The translations under genes were made by a program, and so were the position numbers. From the NCBI RefSeq assembly GCF_000167195.1, contig NZ_AADV02000001.1, positions 310,001 to 374,000 on the forward strand: a stretch of DNA of 64,000 bases, in the 5' to 3' direction. Numbering within the stretch: position 1 is the stretch's first letter; every line of letters starts with the position of its first letter. This document shows positions 28,073 to 37,494 of this stretch, piece after piece. This stretch comes from Crocosphaera watsonii WH 8501 (lineage in GTDB: Bacteria; Cyanobacteriota; Cyanobacteriia; Cyanobacteriales; Microcystaceae). The notes beneath the pieces are model-generated. The model was not told the DNA's origin. It worked only from the letters and a program-made list of their open reading frames with translations, and ran no database searches.

Positions 28073-29583
28073 TGGGAAAAACTATGGTTAATATCCTTAA
28101 AAAAACGCTAAAGCTTAAAGATTGGCTAAAAAGTTACCGACAATTTGACTGGATAGTTATAGGTTGCATTCTATTTCTGATGTTACCCATATTAACCCTA
28201 TTAACTATGGGGGATCAAGTTCCCTTTCAAGTCCAATATTTTAGTTGGGAAGGCAAAAAAGTAGGGGTTAAAAATAAAACATTTACCCTAAGTTTTAATC
28301 GCCCTGTTAATACTAATAGTGTTGAAAAAAATCTAATTATTGAACCCCCTCTTCCTGGTAGAATTTCGTGGCAAGGAAGGACTTTAATTTATACGTTGGA
28401 TGATCCTCCTATTTATGGAACCAATTATCAAATAAAGTTAGAAAATGTTCAACTAAGCTATCAGGATGAAGAAATTAAATCTTTTGTTAGTTTATTTAGT
28501 ACCCGTGACCGAGTTTTAGCCTATATTGGTATCGAAGGAGAAGAAAAAGGTCGTTTAATCCTATACAATATTACTAATCTTAGTCAACCCCAAAAAACTA
28601 TTCTCACGCCCCCAGATTTAATTGTTACTAACTTCAAGATTTATCCTAATAGTGAAAAGATTATTTTTAGTGCTTTTGAACCCAATCTTCGTAGCAATGA
28701 GTTAGCGACACAAGAACTTTATACAGTAACCACCGGATTTAATGTTGATCCCTCGAAAACACCATCTCAGCGAGCAGGAAAACTGAAAAGTATTCTCGAT
28801 GCTCAAGAGTATCAAAATATAAATTTTGCTCTCTCACAAAATGGGGAAGTTATTGTTGTCCAAAGAGTTAACCACAGAAATAAAAATGATGAGAGTTTAT
28901 GGTTAATTAAAGATAATAATAAAATCATATCTTTGGGTATTCCTGGTTCTGAATTTGTGATTGCTCCCGATGGAAAAAGCTTAGCTGTTAGCCAACAAGG
29001 AGGAATAAGGATGATTTCTCTGGGAGGTGATGGGAATAACTCTCGTATTTTTGCCAATTATGAAAAACCCCTTAGTTTTTCTCCATTTTCAGAAAAACTT
29101 TTGCTAGTTAAAGATAATGTTGACTACACTCGTTCTTTAGTTGTTGTTGATAAAAATGGGGAAAATAAAGAAGTATTTCGTAGTCCCTATCCTATTCTTG
29201 GGTGTGAATTTGAACCGAGGGATGAGCAAGTTATTTACTGTTTAAAAACCGATGTGATTCAAGGGGAAAATGGACAATATCGGCCAGAACCTTTTTTATC
29301 TGTCATCAATCTTAAGGAAGGAACAGATTTCCCTTTGTTAGCCTTACCCAACTCCGAAAATGTTATGTTAAGTATGTCCCCTGATGGGGTTGCTTTGTTA
29401 TTTGATCAAGTTGTGACCACTTCTCCCCAGTCTTCTACAGACTTACTAACAACTGAAAAACAAGCGATCGCCGATGGACAGGTTTGGTTACTACCATTAC
29501 CTGACTTAAAAGAAGAAAATAAATCCTTAAAAATTCAACCACGAGAACTAATTTTTGGCTTTAAACCTCAATGGTTACCTTAA
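28072..29583 (+). CDS. Membrane-anchored Ig-like/beta-propeller protein
   Basis: A 503-aa protein with one N-terminal membrane helix (WIVIGCILFLMLPILTLL). An SbsA-type Ig-like domain follows at about residues 55-140 (FTLSFNRPVNTNSVEKNLII, then YGTNYQIKLENVQL). The rest is TolB/WD-like repeats (FVIAPDGKSLAVSQQGG, VMLSMSPDGVALLFDQ). It most likely lies in the periplasm, tethered to the inner membrane. The start overlaps the stop of the PlsY-like fusion gene, so the two are co-translated. They may act together at the envelope, but its molecular role is unknown. Confidence 0.7.
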   Translation: MGKTMVNILKKTLKLKDWLKSYRQFDWIVIGCILFLMLPILTLLTMGDQVPFQVQYFSWEGKKVGVKNKTFTLSFNRPVNTNSVEKNLIIEPPLPGRISWQGRTLIYTLDDPPIYGTNYQIKLENVQLSYQDEEIKSFVSLFSTRDRVLAYIGIEGEEKGRLILYNITNLSQPQKTILTPPDLIVTNFKIYPNSEKIIFSAFEPNLRSNELATQELYTVTTGFNVDPSKTPSQRAGKLKSILDAQEYQNINFALSQNGEVIVVQRVNHRNKNDESLWLIKDNNKIISLGIPGSEFVIAPDGKSLAVSQQGGIRMISLGGDGNNSRIFANYEKPLSFSPFSEKLLLVKDNVDYTRSLVVVDKNGENKEVFRSPYPILGCEFEPRDEQVIYCLKTDVIQGENGQYRPEPFLSVINLKEGTDFPLLALPNSENVMLSMSPDGVALLFDQVVTTSPQSSTDLLTTEKQAIADGQVWLLPLPDLKEENKSLKIQPRELIFGFKPQWLP

Positions 29584-29666
29584 GAAAGTCCTCAAGTCAC
29601 AGATTATAAGTTAGAATGAGTTAGAATTGAATAAGAACCATAAGAACAAAGATCAAAAAGGTTAAC

Positions 29667-29867
29667 ATGAGTAACATTATTGCTGTCCTTGTCTTGGGAA
29701 TTTATCTAGTAGGGATCTAAAAATTTATTTCAGGGTACAATTGCACAAATTTTAACCGTCAGTTGCCGACGAAATTAATGCTATCCTTACTTTGGCCGGT
29801 TTTGCTAATTGTTAATGGTGCTTATCGCCAAAACTTTACCAAAGCTTTAAAAGGAAGAAGAGAATAA
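29667..29867 (+). pseudogene. Small two-helix membrane protein gene with one in-frame stop
   Basis: Ignoring a TAA at codon 18 (29718-29720), the frame encodes 66 aa. There is a first hydrophobic helix (IIAVLVLGIYLVGI), then KFISGYNCTNFNRQ, a second helix (LMLSLLWPVLLIV) and a conserved-looking basic end (YRQNFTKALKGRRE). Small cyanobacterial proteins with the pattern 'WKFW.G…TNF…LLWP…YRQNF.RALKG' are familiar to me, with Trp or Lys at the stop position. It ends seven bases before cobK. It is either a recent nonsense pseudogene or a sequencing error. Confidence 0.6.
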
Positions 29868-29874
29868 CCATCCC

Positions 29875-30645
29875 ATGAAAAAAGTTGGCAAACTTTGGTT
29901 AATAGGTGGAACAGGAGACAGTGTTACTATCGTGCAAACTATTCGGGATCATTCTTTTCCTTGTCTGATCACTGTAACCACCTCCACTGCAACTAATCTT
30001 TATCCAACTAACTTACTAAGTAGTATTCAAACAGATAAATTAGATACAGCAGGAATCCAAAAGTTATGCAATCGAGAAACCGTTAAAGGAATTATTGATG
30101 CGTCTCACCCTTTTGCGGTCAATATTTCTCGACAAGCGATGCAGGTTGCTAGACAGGAAGGGATTCCTTATCTACGTTATGAAAGACCATTATTAACTAA
30201 TAATTCCTATCCTATATATCTAGATAGTTTTGAGGATTTAATAACAGGCAATTATTTACAAAATAAACGAGTTTTATTAACTATAGGATGCCAAAATTTA
30301 TGTCGCTTCCAACTATGGCATCAACAAGCAACTTTATATACTCGTATTCTTCCTAAGTTAGACTCTTTAGAGATGGCTTTAAAAGCAGGATTCCCAGCCA
30401 GTCAAATCATTGCTTTACGCCCTCCCATTAGTTTACAGTTAGAAAGGACACTATGGCAACAATGGGGGATTAATTTAGTAGTCACTAAAGCATCTGGAAA
30501 ACAAGGAGGTGAAAATATTAAAGTACAAGTTGCTCAAGCATTAGGCATCCCTTTAATCATAATTAAGCGGCCTTTACTAAACTATCCACAACAAACAGAG
30601 CAATTATCTGATATCATTGAATTTTGTTATCAATGTTTTAAATAG
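29875..30645 (+). CDS. cobK: Precorrin-6A reductase
   Basis: CobK/CbiJ reduces precorrin-6A with NADPH in corrin-ring synthesis. The 256-aa protein starts with a nucleotide-binding loop (LWLIGGTGDSVTIVQTI). It carries the family hallmark GIIDASHPFAVNISRQAMQV near residue 75, followed by PYLRYERP. Near the C-terminus lies LVVTKASGKQGGENIKVQ, also typical. The ATG follows the small membrane-protein frame by seven bases and precedes a DUF2470 gene by six, suggesting one transcript. A tetrapyrrole link with the DUF2470 gene is plausible. Confidence 0.93.
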   Translation: MKKVGKLWLIGGTGDSVTIVQTIRDHSFPCLITVTTSTATNLYPTNLLSSIQTDKLDTAGIQKLCNRETVKGIIDASHPFAVNISRQAMQVARQEGIPYLRYERPLLTNNSYPIYLDSFEDLITGNYLQNKRVLLTIGCQNLCRFQLWHQQATLYTRILPKLDSLEMALKAGFPASQIIALRPPISLQLERTLWQQWGINLVVTKASGKQGGENIKVQVAQALGIPLIIIKRPLLNYPQQTEQLSDIIEFCYQCFK

Positions 30646-30651
30646 TAAATT

Positions 30652-30936
30652 ATGTCTGATACTATTACTCCCGACGTTAGCGATCGCATTTGTAAACACA
30701 TGAATGACGATCATAGTAATGCCATTGTTTTATATGCTCAAGTATTCGGAAATGTTCCTGAAACAGAAACAGCCATCATGGAATCTATTGACCCCGAAGG
30801 AATGAATTTATCCGTAAAGGTTAAGGGAGAAAATAGACCCATTCGTGTCAAATTTGATCACGTTTTAAAAGACTCAGAAGATGCCCACCATACCCTAATT
30901 AGTATGGTTAAAAAAGCCAGAAATCCTCAAAATTAG
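30652..30936 (+). CDS. DUF2470-domain protein
   Basis: A 94-aa single-domain protein. The DUF2470 features are SDRICKHMNDDHSNAIVLYA at residues 9-28, SIDPEGMNLSV, the basic RPIRVKFDHVL, and a C-terminal helix containing HHTLISMVKKAR. The domain forms the C-terminal part of HugZ-type heme-degrading proteins and occurs in plastid tetrapyrrole regulators. Standing alone directly behind cobK, it may bind heme or another tetrapyrrole, but that is inference. Confidence 0.85.
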   Translation: MSDTITPDVSDRICKHMNDDHSNAIVLYAQVFGNVPETETAIMESIDPEGMNLSVKVKGENRPIRVKFDHVLKDSEDAHHTLISMVKKARNPQN

Positions 30937-30999
30937 TCTTTAGTTAGTAGGGGCTTAATTGCATTAATTCTCTACTAGCTAAAGATAAATGATCACTGA

Positions 31000-31329
31000 T
31001 TAAGCCACACCATAATTGGTATAAGGACGTTTATAAGGAGGATGTAACCCTAAGATAATATCATCCTCAGGAACACCTTTTTCCACTAACTCTTTACCGA
31101 TATCATATTCAGTCATATTATGTTGAATCCAGATTTTTTCGCCTTTGATATCAATATGAATATAAACCGCATAAACACGGGTTAATCCTTGCCATCCTAG
31201 ATCAAGAAGTTGATAATGATCCTGTTCCTTATCAAAGAGAAGTTGACATTCGATATTAGGATCATTGTTGGTTGCGTGGGATGTTAATAAACCTTGGATA
31301 ATTTGGCGATATTTTTTTAGTTTTTCCAT
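31000..31329 (-). CDS. xisI: XisI-family protein
   Basis: The 109-aa protein starts MEKLKKYRQIIQGLLTSHAT and carries the XisI signatures DLGWQGLTRVYAVYIHIDIK, KIWIQHNMTEYDI and LVEKGVPEDDIILGLHPPYK. XisI and XisH were named as factors controlling excision of the fdxN element in Anabaena. Homologues are very numerous in genomes lacking that element, so their real job is open. Its ATG lies inside the 3' end of the true xisH frame, a 13-base overlap typical of the pair. Confidence 0.93.
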   Translation of the reverse strand: MEKLKKYRQIIQGLLTSHATNNDPNIECQLLFDKEQDHYQLLDLGWQGLTRVYAVYIHIDIKGEKIWIQHNMTEYDIGKELVEKGVPEDDIILGLHPPYKRPYTNYGVA

Positions 31330-31730
31330 TGAACAATTTCCTCCTGATTAGGATTATAAGCAATGATATTAAGGGCATATTATCGGATAGCAGCTTTAGT
31401 AAAACGTTCTTGAAAAAAGGTATTAAAAATGTCAATAGGTACAGCTAAATAAAGGACCCTTTGAGGTTCAGTCATTTGTAAGGCGAGACGATAACTAAGA
31501 AATTGACCTAAAGCATTGTGAAAATCGTTGACATTAGAAGGATTAATAAAACTTTTGATTTCGACTGCTATTTTTTGTCCGTCTTTCTCAGCAGCAAACA
31601 CTTTTTCAGATCCTAAATCAATCTCTAGCCTAACACGATCAATACGAATGGTTAAGGGATCTTGGGTAATTGTCCATCCTTCTTTGATTAATGCTTGTTT
31701 AACTGTTTGGTGAAATAAGTCTTTAGCCAT
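31317..31730 (-). pseudogene. xisH: XisH-family gene with a premature stop
   Basis: The N-terminal 116 residues are a PD-(D/E)xK nuclease-like XisH core: LFHQTVKQALIKEGWTIT, EIDLGSEKVFAAEK and KIAVEIKSF, then FHNALGQFLSYRLAL. An in-frame TAA at 31380-31382 interrupts the conserved tail. Beyond it the same frame continues as YALNIIAYNPNQEEIVQW and ends at 31317, overlapping xisI as in intact pairs. The missing 20 residues are normally conserved, so function is doubtful unless the stop is read through or is a sequencing error. Confidence 0.8.
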
Positions 31731-31874
31731 AAATTATCAATATGATCGTAAATACAGCATATCAAGATCATTCTAGAAAAGCACACAGAAGGCTATATTT
31801 CTTATTTCATGAACTTAGAAGGAATTGTGATTGGGCACTGATTTCTCTCTACTCACATCTTGCACCTGACGTTG

Positions 31875-31919
31875 AAAACCCTATTTTGACCTAAATGGCA
31901 ACGAATTCAATAGGGTTTT
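31875..31919 (-). terminator. Hairpin terminator downstream of the epimerase gene
   Basis: AAAACCCTATT and AATAGGGTTTT form a perfect 11-bp stem with a 23-base loop. It lies 15 bp past the epimerase stop codon on the minus strand. The long loop is unusual, but the position and the flanking T/A tracts suit termination before xisH. Confidence 0.5.
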
Positions 31920-31933
31920 AGCCCTTTAATTAT

Positions 31934-32857
31934 CTAAACATTAGGAACAATATTTGTTAAAGCAGATTTAATGGTAGAATATTGGTATTGAAAGCCTAAT
32001 TCTAGTGTTTCTTTAGGTAGAACTTGTTGACCTTCTAAAACAACTTTTGAGCCCTCTCCTAAAAGCACTTCTAAGGCAAAATCTGGGACTGGCAACCAGG
32101 AAGGTCTATTCATAGTTTCTCCCAGGGCTTCACATAACTCTTTCATCCGCACAGGATTGGGTGCTGTTGCGTTAAAAGTTCCCACGATACCTGACCGTTT
32201 TAAAGACTCTTTAATTAACTCTACTAAATCATCGATATGAATCCAAGAAAACCACTGACGACCACTGCCAATAGGTCCCCCAGCAAATAATTTAAAGGGA
32301 GGAATCATCTTAGCTAAAGCCCCACCTTTCCCCAAAACAATACCGACTCGCAGAATAACTAAACGAACATTTGCTTTTCTAACTTCTTGTGCTTCGCTTT
32401 CCCAAGCTTGACAAACTTCTGCTAGAAAATCATCACCGGGGGGGCTATTTTCATCAAAGGTTTTGGTTTCGCTAGTACCATAATAACCAATGGCAGAAGG
32501 GTTTATTAGGACAGATGGTTTATCTTTTGCTTTACTAATCGCTTCTATAATTTTTCTTGTTCCTAACTGACGACTTTCTAGGATCGCTTTTTTATGTTCA
32601 GGACTCCATCTTTCGGCGATGGGTTCCCCGGCTAAATTAACCACAGCATCACACCCTGAAATTTTTTCTTGCCACTCCCCTGACTCTGTGGCAATATAAG
32701 GGACAATCTCTAGATTGGGAAAAGTAGAAGCAGGAAAAATTGTTTGGGCGCGATTAATATTTCTGGTGAAGATTATGAATTGATGATCTTCATCTCTTAA
32801 ACTATTGACTAATCTAGTTCCTACAAATCCAGTTGCGCCAGTAATTGCGATTTTCAT
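31934..32857 (-). CDS. TIGR01777-type NAD-dependent epimerase (SulA/YfcH-like)
   Basis: The 307-aa extended short-chain dehydrogenase has an N-terminal Rossmann motif (KIAITGATGFVGTRLVNSL), the family motif GCDAVVNLAGEPIAERW near residue 65, and the catalytic-type Y-x-x-x-K region near SAIGYYGTSETKTFDE. PFKLFAGGPIGSGRQWFSWI and HIDDLVELI near 190-215 are specific for the TIGR01777 group, to which E. coli YfcH and plastid GC1/SulA proteins belong. In plastids and cyanobacteria the relative affects cell or plastid division. The substrate is unknown. Confidence 0.85.
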   Translation of the reverse strand: MKIAITGATGFVGTRLVNSLRDEDHQFIIFTRNINRAQTIFPASTFPNLEIVPYIATESGEWQEKISGCDAVVNLAGEPIAERWSPEHKKAILESRQLGTRKIIEAISKAKDKPSVLINPSAIGYYGTSETKTFDENSPPGDDFLAEVCQAWESEAQEVRKANVRLVILRVGIVLGKGGALAKMIPPFKLFAGGPIGSGRQWFSWIHIDDLVELIKESLKRSGIVGTFNATAPNPVRMKELCEALGETMNRPSWLPVPDFALEVLLGEGSKVVLEGQQVLPKETLELGFQYQYSTIKSALTNIVPNV

Positions 32858-32983
32858 CGTTTAAATAATTATTGTTATATTTCTTAGCATAACTGATCAG
32901 GTAGTGGCAATTCAATTTAGTACACAGTTACCTAAAAAACCAGAATTGCAGTAAAATTGAGATGTTGTCTTTTTAAGCTGCTT

Positions 32984-35809
32984 ATGGTTATTAGTCAAGC
33001 CCTTCCTCCCCAAAATATTGAAGCTGAAGAATCCATTTTAGGTGGAATATTACTCGATCCCGAAGCTATGGGACGGGTGGTGGATCTCATCTCTCCAGAA
33101 GCGTTTTATGTCCAGTCTCACAAAGAGATTTATCAAGCAGCTTTAAGGTTATATGGACAAGGAGAACCGACGGATTTTTTAACGGTTAAAAGTACCTTGG
33201 AAGATTATAATTTATTGGAACAGGTTGGGGGATTAAATAAGTTAACCCAGTTGTTGGATCGAACAGTTTCTGCTGTAAATATTGACCGCTATGCAGCCTT
33301 AGTAATGGATAAATATTTACGTCGTCAATTGATCTCTGCGGGACATGAGATCGTTGATTTAGGTTTTGAAACAAGTCAACAATTAGAAATTGTTTTAGAT
33401 GAATCTGAAAAGAAGATTTTTGCTTTAACTCAAAAACGTCCTCAAGAGGGATTAATTCCTCTTTCTGATACTATTATTAAAACATTTAATGAGTTAGAAA
33501 AACTCCATGAACAAACCACACTACCTGGTATCGAAAGCGGTTTTTATGACTTAGATGCTATAACGGGAGGACTACAACGTTCCGATTTAATTATTATAGC
33601 TGGTCGTCCATCTATGGGAAAATGTTTAGCTACTAATTCAGAAATTATTTTAGCCGATGGAAGTTTAGCAACTATTTCAGATATTTATCATAATCGTCAG
33701 GCTAAATTATTGACTTTAAAAAATAACTTTAAATTTTCCTTAACCGAACCTTCTCATTTCATCGATGATGGAATAAAACCAGTATTCAGAGTCACAACTA
33801 AACTAGGACGTTATATTGAAACTACTTTAACACATCCCTATTTAACTATTGAGGGATGGCAGAAACTGTCACAACTAAAACCAGGAAATAAAATTGCAAT
33901 TCCCCGTAAAATTAATATTTTCGGAACTCAAAAAATTCCTGACTACAAAGTTAAAGTATTAGCTTATTTAATAGGGGCTGGTTGTTTAACAAAAAAATCT
34001 CCACTATTCACTAACAAAAACCCCTTATTACAAAAAGACTTTATAAAATATGTTGAGAATTTTAAAGGAATCAAAATAATAAAAGATGATTCTCGAGAAA
34101 GAAGAACATCAAGTTTTTATATAAGTGGGGATTTGGATTTGATCAGAAATAATCGACAAAAATTTGCAGATTCTCTCAAAAAAATAATCAAAAGTCAAAA
34201 TTTATCTAATCAGAAATTAGCTGATATTCTAAAGGTTAGTGTTTCTTCAATATATAATTGGCAAAAAGGAATTTGTGTTCCTAATGAAACTACTTTTTAT
34301 AACCTCTGTGAAATTCTAAAAGTTGATTCTCATGAACTTGATCCTTATGGAATATCTAGTATTAGAAATAATGGGAAAAATTCTTTGACAATTTGGTTAG
34401 AAGAATTAGGAATATGGGGCCAAACTTCTCGTCATAAAACCATTCCATCAATTGTTTTCACACTAAAGCGTTCCCTATTAGCGTTATTTCTTAATCGATT
34501 ATTTGCTACAGATGGTTGGATTTCAGTCCTTAAGAGTAGTCAAGTTAAATTAGGTTATGCTACAGTTAGTGAAAAATTAGCTCGTCAAATTCAACATCTC
34601 TTACTAAGATTTTCCGTAATTGCTAAGTTGAAAAAACGCTCAGTAAAATATAAGAATAATCCTAGACAAATTTGGCAACTTGATATTAGCGACTCTCAAT
34701 CAATTAAAAGTTTTATCGAAGAAATAGGAATATTTGGAAAAGAAAAAGCCATAGATTTAGCTAAAGAAAGTTTAAATAATAAACGATATCAAACTAACTG
34801 TGATCTTATACCTATAGAAATTTGGAAACAAATAGCTTTAGCTAAAGGTGATGAAAGTTGGTCAAGTTTAGGGAAAAGAGCAGGAATTAAAAGCTATAGT
34901 AATCTTCATGTTGGTCAACGAGCATTATCCCGTAATCGACTCTTTAAGTTAGCTTTAGCTTTATATGATTTATCATTACAGCAACTAGCGACAAGTGATA
35001 TTTATTGGGATGAAATTATTTCTATTGAATATATGGGTGAACAACAAGTATATGATTTAACAATTCCGAAAACTCATAATTTCGTTGCTAATGATATCTG
35101 TGTTCATAATACAGCTTTTGGGTTAGGAGTGGCTGCAAATATTGCTAAAAAGGAGAATTTACCTGTGGCAATGTTTAGTTTGGAAATGTCAAAAGAACAG
35201 CTTTCTATGCGTTTATTGGCAGCAGAAGCAGGGATCGAGAGTAACCGTTTAAGATCAGGAAGATTTGTACAAAATGATTATGACAAAATTAGTATTGCTA
35301 TCGGTACTTTATCTAGTTTACCTATTTATATCGATGATGCTGCTAATATTACTGTTACCCAAATTAGATCCCAGGTTCGTCGTTTGTTGGCAGAAAAAAA
35401 AGGAGAGTTTGGTTTAGTTTTAATCGATTACCTACAATTGATGGAGGGTGCAGCTAGCGAAAATAGAGTACAAGAATTATCAAAAATAACCCGTTCTTTA
35501 AAGGGTTTAGCCCGTGAAATAAAAGCACCAGTTATAGCCTTATCTCAGTTAAGTCGTGCCGTTGAATCGAGAAATAATAAACGCCCAATGATGTCAGATT
35601 TACGAGAAAGTGGTGCTATTGAACAAGATGCTGATTTAATTATGATGTTATATCGGGATGAATATTATAACCCGGATACGGTAGATAGAGGGGTTGCTGA
35701 AATTATTTTAACCAAGCATCGTAATGGACCAACAGGAACCGTTAAACTAATATTTCAACCGGAATTAACTAAATTTTTGAATATGCAAAACAGTTCTAAT
35801 TACTCATGA
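32984..35809 (+). CDS. dnaB: Replicative DNA helicase DnaB with intein
   Basis: DnaB unwinds DNA at the replication fork. The N-terminal domain starts PPQNIEAEESILGGILLDPE. I chose ATG 32984 rather than the upstream in-frame ATG at 32957, which adds an uncharged, non-conserved leader (MRCCLFKLL). The RecA-like motor begins at GIESGFYDLDAITGGLQRSD. Its P-loop, GRPSMGK-T, is split by an intein of 496 residues. The C-extein then has MFSLEMSKEQLSMRLLAAE, LVLIDYLQLM (Walker B) and DLRESGAIEQDADLIMMLYR. After splicing the helicase has about 445 aa, normal for DnaB. The 3' end overlaps the convergent glycosyltransferase gene by 14 bases. Confidence 0.96.
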   Translation: MVISQALPPQNIEAEESILGGILLDPEAMGRVVDLISPEAFYVQSHKEIYQAALRLYGQGEPTDFLTVKSTLEDYNLLEQVGGLNKLTQLLDRTVSAVNIDRYAALVMDKYLRRQLISAGHEIVDLGFETSQQLEIVLDESEKKIFALTQKRPQEGLIPLSDTIIKTFNELEKLHEQTTLPGIESGFYDLDAITGGLQRSDLIIIAGRPSMGKCLATNSEIILADGSLATISDIYHNRQAKLLTLKNNFKFSLTEPSHFIDDGIKPVFRVTTKLGRYIETTLTHPYLTIEGWQKLSQLKPGNKIAIPRKINIFGTQKIPDYKVKVLAYLIGAGCLTKKSPLFTNKNPLLQKDFIKYVENFKGIKIIKDDSRERRTSSFYISGDLDLIRNNRQKFADSLKKIIKSQNLSNQKLADILKVSVSSIYNWQKGICVPNETTFYNLCEILKVDSHELDPYGISSIRNNGKNSLTIWLEELGIWGQTSRHKTIPSIVFTLKRSLLALFLNRLFATDGWISVLKSSQVKLGYATVSEKLARQIQHLLLRFSVIAKLKKRSVKYKNNPRQIWQLDISDSQSIKSFIEEIGIFGKEKAIDLAKESLNNKRYQTNCDLIPIEIWKQIALAKGDESWSSLGKRAGIKSYSNLHVGQRALSRNRLFKLALALYDLSLQQLATSDIYWDEIISIEYMGEQQVYDLTIPKTHNFVANDICVHNTAFGLGVAANIAKKENLPVAMFSLEMSKEQLSMRLLAAEAGIESNRLRSGRFVQNDYDKISIAIGTLSSLPIYIDDAANITVTQIRSQVRRLLAEKKGEFGLVLIDYLQLMEGAASENRVQELSKITRSLKGLAREIKAPVIALSQLSRAVESRNNKRPMMSDLRESGAIEQDADLIMMLYRDEYYNPDTVDRGVAEIILTKHRNGPTGTVKLIFQPELTKFLNMQNSSNYS
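33623..35110 (+). other. DnaB intein with LAGLIDADG-type and HTH regions
   Basis: Splicing block A begins at Cys1 (CLATNSEIILADG), directly after the P-loop Gly-Lys. Block B is TTLTHPYLTIEG, with the T-x-x-H pair. Block G ends NFVANDICVHN and is followed by Thr+1. Two degenerate LAGLIDADG helices (VLAYLIGAGCLTK and LFLNRLFATDGWISV) mark a DOD homing endonuclease. Between them lies a lambda-repressor-like helix-turn-helix (LSNQKLADILKVSVSSIYNW). The intein is in frame (1488 bp). All splicing residues are present, so splicing should work; endonuclease activity is uncertain. Confidence 0.92.
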
Positions 35810-37494
35810 TTTTTGCCTGTTTTCTTCGTTTAGGAATTAGTAAAATTGCTAAAAAGTTAAACAGTACAGTTACAGCTAATCTCAAAGATACTAATTCCCC
35901 AGGACTTAATTTTAGTTCTTTACTTGTCCAGCGTTGAGGATGACTATATAAAAGATAAATTATTTCTTGATGTTGTTGTAATGTTAATTGATTAAATTTA
36001 ATTCTTAATTTCTTTTTATCTTGATGATTATTGTTGCTTTTTTCCATTAGATAAATATCAATTTTTAGTCTCCCTAATTGTAAAATAAATTCCGCAGGTA
36101 TATCGTTATGAGAATTAACTAAAATAGTTGCTCCTTCTTCGGATATCTCTAGAGTTTTACCATAAATTACTTGATTAGATGCAAGAATTTTAATCTTTTT
36201 TCTCAGGGGAAAACTATCATATATACTTGGTTTCGGTTTATCTAGAAATGCTAATAAAGCAACACAAATAATTAAAGCATTATATAAACTCCAATAAGTA
36301 CCAATATTGAAATCTATAACAGTGGTTGGATCACTAAATAAACTCACCACCAAGCTGATTAAATTAATTATTAAACATATTATCAAAGGCAATGCTAACT
36401 TAAAATTGTAAACGTAATAATTGCGAGATATTCCTTTGATAGTAACTCTAAATGTTGTGTTGAAAGGATTAAATATGACTTTCAAGCTATTATAAGAGGT
36501 AGGAAAACAACTTATCAGACTATAAATATCCGAAAAAATAACTGACCTTGTTTTAAAACTTAACCAACGGAATACAGAAAGATGGGTAATATAGCAGGGT
36601 AAAAAGATATAAATAAACTCGTCAGAGGTGATCTGAATGAAAACAATATTGAATATAGAATATAGAAAAGGAAGCATCAAAAATAAACAACGAGGAATAC
36701 CGTTAAACCAGTGTAATATTCCTTCTAAATGAGCTAATCTTTGTTTGAATGTTAAATTAGGAATAGTCAGAGGGTTCTCTTTAATAAAAAAAGCTTGTAA
36801 TGTTCCTCTACCCCATCTTAATCTTTGTGCAATGTGTTCTGAAATACTCTCTGCTGCTAAACCAGCACTCAGCTTTTCAGACAAATAAATGACTTCATAA
36901 CCTTGAGATGATAAACGAATTCCTGTGAAGTAATCTTCACTGATTGATTCTGTAACAAACCCTCCGACTTCCTCTAAATAACTACGCCTAACCACAAAAG
37001 AAGTACCTGCACAAATAACACTTTCTACCCCATCTTTCATGGGTTGAAGTTGACGATAAAATACTTCTTCTTCTGGGTTTAAAATATGTTCTAATCCTAA
37101 ATTTCTGGAGATAGGATCAGCATTATAAAAGTTCTGAGGCGTTTGTAATAAGGCAATTTTATTATTTTGAAAAAAGCCTATTGTTCGTTCTAAAAAGTTC
37201 GTAGTTGGAACAAAATCAGCATCAAAAACAACAACTAATTCTCCATTAGTTTGCTGTAAAGCATTATTCAAATTTCCTGCTTTGGCATGAGTATTATGGG
37301 AACGACTAATATAATAACATCCTAACTCTTCTGCTAATTGTTTAACTTCTGCTCGCCCAGTATCATCTAGCACATAAATTTCTTTATGTTTATAGTTTAA
37401 TAATTTACAGCCAATAATAGTTCTTTTTAAAGTGAAAATAGGTTCATTATAAGTAGGAATGAAAATGTCAACATAAGGGCAATATTCCTCATTA

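Noticed and set aside
30652-31730. XisH/XisI as evidence of an excisable nif element here
   Set aside because: The pair is widespread without excision elements, and no nif gene, XisF recombinase or direct repeat is nearby.
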